DNA of 27,566 bases from JACKOD01 sp041591635 (GTDB lineage: Bacteria > Pseudomonadota > Gammaproteobacteria > Pseudomonadales > Oleiphilaceae), in assembly GCA_041591635.1 (NCBI GenBank), contig JBFHRO010000014.1:1-27566 (forward strand). The letters run 5' to 3'. Shown in pieces: positions 23,816 through 27,566 of the stretch. The notes under the pieces were generated by a model that saw only the letters and a list, made by a program, of their open reading frames with translations, searched no databases and had not been told where the DNA came from. A program made the position numbers and the translations under genes. Position 1 is the stretch's first letter, and the number at the start of each line of letters is the position of its first letter.

Positions 23816-24588
23816 TGTCCATTCATCCACAAGCGATCGTAGATCCGACAGCCATCCTGGCAAGTGATGTCGAGATTGGTCCCTGGTCGTACATCGGGCC
23901 TGGGGTTGAAATTGATAGCGGCACGGTTATCCATTCCCATGTGGTTATCAAAGGCCCGACCCGAATTGGCAAGAATAACCGTATTTTCCAGTTTGCCAGT
24001 GTGGGCGAGGCCTGTCAGGACAAAAAATACAAGGGTGAGCCGACTCGCCTTGAAATCGGCGACAACAACGTGATTCGTGAAAATTGCACCATTCACCGCG
24101 GCACGGTTCAGGATGAGGGCGTGACCCGGATAGGAAGTCACAATCTGTTAATGGCCTATGTGCATGTGGCACACGATTGTATGGTGGGTGATCACATCAT
24201 TCTCGCCAACAATGCAACCCTCGCAGGCCATGTGCACGTCGGTGATCATGCGATTCTTGGCGGCGGCACCATGGTGCACCAGTTCTGCCATATTGGCGTG
24301 CACAGCATGTGTGCCGGCGGGAGCATCGTATTGCGCGATGTGCCCGCCTACATCATGGCGAGCGGCCAGTCGGCTGATGCGCACGGACTCAATACAGAAG
24401 GCCTGAAGCGTCGGGGGTTTTCAAAAGAAGCCATGCTGGAGCTCAAACGGGCTTACAAGATTATTTTTCGCCAGGGGCTGACGCTGGCTCAGGCCATTGA
24501 GACCCTGACGCCGATTGCCGCGAGCGTGCCGGAAGTGTCGGTACTGCTGGATTCACTCAAGTCATCCGAGCGCGGCATCATTCGCTAA
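23815..24588 (+). CDS. lpxA: UDP-N-acetylglucosamine acyltransferase
   Basis: LpxA transfers a 3-hydroxyacyl chain from ACP to UDP-GlcNAc, the first step of lipid A synthesis. The 257-residue product is almost all left-handed beta-helix (hexapeptide repeats from about 5 to 185), with a C-terminal helical domain. The catalytic histidine is His120 in YVHVAHDC (His125 of E. coli by family alignment), with NATLAGHV and VHQFCHIG matching the conserved active-site stretch. By ungapped alignment the acyl-chain 'ruler' position (E. coli Gly173) is Gly168 here, suggesting a longer hydroxyacyl chain than the C10 of P. aeruginosa. Translation is coupled to fabZ. Confidence 0.96.
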   Translation: MSIHPQAIVDPTAILASDVEIGPWSYIGPGVEIDSGTVIHSHVVIKGPTRIGKNNRIFQFASVGEACQDKKYKGEPTRLEIGDNNVIRENCTIHRGTVQDEGVTRIGSHNLLMAYVHVAHDCMVGDHIILANNATLAGHVHVGDHAILGGGTMVHQFCHIGVHSMCAGGSIVLRDVPAYIMASGQSADAHGLNTEGLKRRGFSKEAMLELKRAYKIIFRQGLTLAQAIETLTPIAASVPEVSVLLDSLKSSERGIIR

Positions 24589-24639
24589 CTCCGCTTTCGG
24601 GTTGCAGCGCGTTTTTTTCTGGTTAAGCGGATACTGTCT

Positions 24640-25854
24640 ATGGCAAGTGTTGAATCCCCGCAGCGGGCAGTCAAAATCGGCATGGTCGCCGGTGAAACCT
24701 CCGGCGACATGCTCGGCAGTGGCCTGATCAAAGAACTCAAGAAAATCTATCCAAATGCCGTCTTTGAGGGTATCGGTGGTCCTTTGATGCTGGCCGAGGG
24801 CTTTTACAGTCATGTGCCGATGGAGCGTTTATCGGTCATGGGGTTGGTCGAAGTTCTGGGGCGCCTGTTTGAGCTCGTTGGAATTCGTCGCAAATTGCGT
24901 GACCATTTCATCGCCCAACCGCCGGATGTGTTTATTGGCATTGATGCGCCGGATTTCACCCTGGGCCTGGAGGGCGCACTCAAGGCCCAGGGTATTCCCA
25001 CAGTGCATTATTGCAGTCCTTCCATCTGGGCCTGGCGTCAGAAGCGGGTGTTCAAGATTGCCCGTTCGGTAGACATGATGCTGACCTTGTTTCCGTTCGA
25101 AGCCAAGTTCTATGAAGCGTACAAGGTGCCCGTGACTTTTGTGGGGCATCCTCTGGCCGACCTGATCCCCCTGAGTTCCTCCAAGTCGGCGGCCCGAGAG
25201 CGACTGGGGTTGCAGCCCGGTGAAGGTGGGAGTGTGGCTACCTGTCGCTATGTTGCCTTGCTGCCAGGCAGCCGGGCCGGTGAAATCCATTACCTGGGAG
25301 AAGTGTTTATCGAGGCGGCCCGACGCGTACATGCCGAAGTGCCAGAAAGCCGGTTTTTGTTACCCGTAGTGAATGAAGCACGGCGGGCACAGATCGAGGA
25401 AATCATTGGCCGGGTGGGGGCAGGCTTGCCGATCACGCTGATCAACGGTCAATCCAGGGACGTGATGGCGGCCAGCGACGTCATACTGCTGGCCTCGGGA
25501 ACCGCCACACTCGAAGCCATGCTGATGAAGCGGCCCATGGTGGTTGCCTACCGTATGGCCGCCTTGACCTATTTCATTATGAAACGCCTGATTCGGATTC
25601 CTTACATTGCGTTGCCCAATTTGCTGGCGGGAAGGGGGCTTGTGCCTGAACTGATTCAGACCAATGCTTCGCCGGCGAACCTTGCCTCGGCCATCCTCGA
25701 ACGCCTCACCGATGAAGCGCGTCAGGACGCCATCAGCGCGCAGTTTGCGGAAATTCATCAGCAGTTGCGACGGGGCGCCAGTGCACAGGCGGCAAAAGCG
25801 GTGGCTGATCTGATTGAGCTTAAGGCAGCGTCCAGGGGAGTCGGCAATGGGTGA
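24640..25854 (+). CDS. lpxB: Lipid-A-disaccharide synthase
   Basis: LpxB is a peripheral membrane GT19 glycosyltransferase that joins lipid X and UDP-2,3-diacylglucosamine to form the lipid A disaccharide. The 404-residue protein (E. coli: 382) begins with GMVAGETSGDMLGSGLIKEL, the diagnostic start of the family, followed by IGIDAPDF and SPSIWAWRQKRV; the second domain has LLPGSRAGEIHYL and the UDP-binding LASGTATLEAMLMKRPMVVAY. A short insertion around GEGGSVATCR is likely in a surface loop. A 51-base gap follows lpxA. The C-terminal end overlaps rnhB by 8 bases. Confidence 0.96.
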   Translation: MASVESPQRAVKIGMVAGETSGDMLGSGLIKELKKIYPNAVFEGIGGPLMLAEGFYSHVPMERLSVMGLVEVLGRLFELVGIRRKLRDHFIAQPPDVFIGIDAPDFTLGLEGALKAQGIPTVHYCSPSIWAWRQKRVFKIARSVDMMLTLFPFEAKFYEAYKVPVTFVGHPLADLIPLSSSKSAARERLGLQPGEGGSVATCRYVALLPGSRAGEIHYLGEVFIEAARRVHAEVPESRFLLPVVNEARRAQIEEIIGRVGAGLPITLINGQSRDVMAASDVILLASGTATLEAMLMKRPMVVAYRMAALTYFIMKRLIRIPYIALPNLLAGRGLVPELIQTNASPANLASAILERLTDEARQDAISAQFAEIHQQLRRGASAQAAKAVADLIELKAASRGVGNG

Positions 25855-26476
25855 CAGTGGCGAGCCATTTGTGAGCAATTATCGCGGGATTCTGGTGGCC
25901 GGTGTTGATGAAGTCGGCCGAGGGCCGCTGGCGGGACCGGTGGTGACGGCGGCGGTGATTCTCGACCCGGCCAGGCCCATTGAAGGCTTGACCGATTCGA
26001 AGAAATTGACGGCTAAAAAACGTGAGTTTCTGTTTGATCAGATTCGTGAAAAGGCGCTCGCCTGGTCGATAGGGCGTGCCGAAGTCGAGGAAATTGATCG
26101 TTTGAACATCTTTCAGGCCACCATGGTGGCCATGCAGCGTGCGGTGGGCCAGTTAACCCCTGTGCCCGAGCATGTTCTGGTCGATGGCAATCATTGCCCC
26201 CTTTTACCTATGGGAGTCGAGGCGGTGATCAAGGGGGATTTGCGGGTTGCCTGTATTGGTGCGGCATCAATTCTGGCAAAAGTCACGCGTGATCGAGAGA
26301 TGCTCGAGCTTGATCGCCTTTATCCCGGTTATGGATTGGCGTCACACAAGGGCTATCCGACCCGGGCGCATGTGGCCGCCCTGGATCGCCTGGGGGTGTC
26401 GCCGGTTCACCGCCGCTCCTTTGCACCGGTGCGCAATGCCATGCATCAAGCACAGCCAGAGCTGCCTTTGTTGTAG
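25847..26476 (+). CDS. rnhB: Ribonuclease HII
   Basis: RNase HII removes ribonucleotides embedded in DNA and RNA primers. From the ATG at 25847 the protein is 209 residues, with GGGGAG about 6 bases upstream; a TTG 11 codons earlier lacks support. Active-site acids are Asp21 and Glu22 in GVDEVGRGPLAG and Asp113 in VLVDGNH, with the conserved CIGAASILAKVTRDREM segment following. The C-terminal SHKGYPT and HRRSF motifs complete the family signature. It overlaps lpxB by 8 bases, the standard neighbour. In other gammaproteobacteria dnaE follows, but here it is replaced by an unknown gene. Confidence 0.96.
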   Translation: MGDSGEPFVSNYRGILVAGVDEVGRGPLAGPVVTAAVILDPARPIEGLTDSKKLTAKKREFLFDQIREKALAWSIGRAEVEEIDRLNIFQATMVAMQRAVGQLTPVPEHVLVDGNHCPLLPMGVEAVIKGDLRVACIGAASILAKVTRDREMLELDRLYPGYGLASHKGYPTRAHVAALDRLGVSPVHRRSFAPVRNAMHQAQPELPLL

Positions 26477-26564
26477 GTACATCGTTGCAGGTGTACCGTC
26501 ACAGTGGCGCGTGTGTGATCAATAACCAAAGCCTTTAATCCACTAAGACGATGAGTGATTCTTT

Positions 26565-27272
26565 ATGGAAAGCAGTTTTGACGCTTATGAATTTCTCAAA
26601 GCCGAAATCGCCGTGAATCAGCCGCGCAATATTCTGCAATTGGGTCTCGGGGATGTCGATGATACCTTGATACTGGCAGATTTGCTGGAACAGGTGCCGG
26701 GGGCGGCACTTACCCTGATTGAGTCGGCCGCCAGGGAAGCGCAGTACGACCAGGATACCCGAGCCAAGCTCAAGGCGCTCTGCGAGCGCTCCTCGGTCGA
26801 ACGCATTGGTGCGCCGTTCGATGAAGCATTGCCCGATTTCTATTTTCAGCATCACTGCTGGGACATGGTAATCATGAATCCTTTTGAGCGCTTCGATCAG
26901 GCACTGGTGGCGCTGTACTACCTGGATAAAATGCTGCTGTCCCAGGGTGAGCTCTTGTTGTGGGGAACCGATACACCGGTAATGGCGAGGTTGTGTTTGC
27001 AGATTCAGGAAAACAACAGCTATCAGCTGGTCGAGCAGTGGGGTGTAAAACCGCCTTCGGTATCCCTGGGCACAAGGCTGTTGCGTACAGCCATGGCCAA
27101 GGCGCCGGCATCGATCGAGCGCCTGGCGCGTTTGGTGCTCAACCCTCGGCTGTGGGAAAGCGAGGGCAAGTCGCCGGTGTTTGGACGATCAGTGTTATTG
27201 CGAAAACCCATGCCGTTAAATGAGGCAGACATGGATTTCGATACCCTGCTGGCTGTGCTGTCCAAAGAATGA
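26565..27272 (+). CDS. Unknown protein with degenerate Rossmann/methyltransferase-like fold
   Basis: The product has 235 residues and no signal peptide or membrane segment. The pattern ILQLGLGDVDDTL (23-35) resembles the SAM-binding motif I strand-loop-helix, ALTLIES (48-54) resembles the second strand ending in an acidic residue, and WDMVIMNPFERF (99-110) followed by LSQGELLLWG (125-134) resemble motifs IV and V of class I methyltransferases. The Gly-rich loop is poor (GLGD rather than GxGxG), so SAM binding is uncertain. The last third (residues 150-235) has no recognisable domain. It lies 88 bases after rnhB in the same direction and converges with fdxA. The function is unknown. Confidence 0.7.
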   Translation: MESSFDAYEFLKAEIAVNQPRNILQLGLGDVDDTLILADLLEQVPGAALTLIESAAREAQYDQDTRAKLKALCERSSVERIGAPFDEALPDFYFQHHCWDMVIMNPFERFDQALVALYYLDKMLLSQGELLLWGTDTPVMARLCLQIQENNSYQLVEQWGVKPPSVSLGTRLLRTAMAKAPASIERLARLVLNPRLWESEGKSPVFGRSVLLRKPMPLNEADMDFDTLLAVLSKE

Positions 27273-27289
27273 TGTGATGGTGAGGGGGG

Positions 27290-27320
27290 CGGTCAAATCA
27301 CGAAAGTCGTCATTTGACCG
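27290..27320. other. Long hairpin between convergent genes
   Basis: GGTCAAAT (27291-27298) pairs with ATTTGACC (27312-27319), plus a C-G pair outside and an ACG/CGT inner stem after one mismatch, with a 5-base loop. No T-run follows on either strand. Placement between two convergent genes suggests shared 3'-end formation, but canonical terminator features are missing. Confidence 0.5.
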
Positions 27321-27345
27321 GTTAAACCTGCTTGCACGCCAATCG

Positions 27346-27566
27346 CTACTTTTCAAGATACTTGAGTTTGTCGGGCACACCGTCCCATTCGGCGGCGTCC
27401 GGCAGCGCATCTTTCTTCTCGCTGATATTGGGCCACTTGCGGCACAACTCGGCGTTGATCTCGACATAGTGAACCTGGTCTGCCGGCAACTCGTCTTCCG
27501 AAAAGATGGCGTTCGCAGGGCATTCCGGTTCACACAGTGCGCAGTCGATGCACTCGTCCGGGTCGA
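27346..27566 (-). CDS. fdxA: FdxA-type 7Fe ferredoxin, N-terminus cut by the window edge
   Basis: The frame runs into the right edge, so only the C-terminal 72 residues are visible; the stop is at 27346-27348. The visible part opens DPDECIDCALCEPECPANAI, containing the CxxCxxCxxxCP motif for the [4Fe-4S] cluster, then FSEDELPADQ and the conserved tail WPNISEKKDALPDAAEWDGV. This matches the Azotobacter-type FdxA of pseudomonads rather than YfhL. The N-terminal [3Fe-4S] half is missing. Ferredoxins of this type are small soluble electron carriers. It converges with the unknown gene across a hairpin. Confidence 0.9.
   Translation of the reverse strand, partial: DPDECIDCALCEPECPANAIFSEDELPADQVHYVEINAELCRKWPNISEKKDALPDAAEWDGVPDKLKYLEK

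Noticed and set aside
26476..26497. GGTACA/TGTACC hairpin just after the rnhB stop
   Set aside because: The stem is only 6 bp with a 10-base loop and no T-run, too weak to call a terminator.

Overview
The window is a compact chromosomal segment of a Gram-negative gammaproteobacterium. It encodes lipid A synthesis (lpxD, lpxA, lpxB), outer-membrane assembly (bamA, skp), an RseP site-2 protease, type IV pilus retraction (pilU) and a GlnD nitrogen sensor. The block rpsB-tsf-pyrH-frr-uppS-cdsA-dxr-rseP-bamA-skp-lpxD-fabZ-lpxA-lpxB-rnhB is the classic gammaproteobacterial order. The divergent map-glnD-dapC-arsC-like-dapD arm and the FdxA-type 7Fe ferredoxin point to the Pseudomonas/Cellvibrio side of the class. 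No genus can be named from the sequence alone. There are no tRNA or rRNA genes, insertion sequences, prophage genes or CRISPR arrays.

Layout. (1) Positions 1-2708: a truncated alpha/beta-hydrolase lipoprotein on the minus strand, divergent from an SprT-like zinc protein, then pilU. (2) Positions 2732-11014, all minus strand: map, glnD, dapC, an ArsC/YffB-family gene, dapD, dapE, a two-helix membrane protein and an unknown soluble protein, read from high to low coordinates. They are closely spaced and probably form one or a few transcripts. Three steps of the succinylase branch of lysine/diaminopimelate synthesis (DapD, DapC, DapE) sit together here. (3) Positions 11015-11357: a 343-base divergent control region. 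It holds an extended -10 promoter with a GC-rich discriminator and a structured leader resembling the S2 autoregulatory leader of rpsB. (4) Positions 11358-26476, all plus strand: translation factors (rpsB, tsf, frr), UMP kinase, then envelope precursor genes (uppS, cdsA, dxr), envelope assembly (rseP, bamA, skp) and lipid A genes (lpxD, fabZ, lpxA, lpxB), ending with rnhB. Hairpin terminators or attenuators sit after rpsB, frr and skp. (5) Positions 26565-27566: an unrecognised protein with a degenerate methyltransferase-like fold, convergent with the 3' end of fdxA, where dnaE would usually follow rnhB.

The main theme is growth-linked envelope biogenesis. Isoprenoid (Dxr) feeds undecaprenyl phosphate (UppS), diaminopimelate feeds peptidoglycan, CDP-diacylglycerol (CdsA) feeds phospholipids, and FabZ/LpxA/LpxD compete for 3-hydroxyacyl-ACP. 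I found no convincing new biological system. The items most worth a second look are the unknown gene after rnhB, the two uncharacterised genes at the end of the dap operon, the S2-type leader, a 22-bp tandem repeat and hairpin between tsf and pyrH, and a 16-bp palindrome at the map stop codon.
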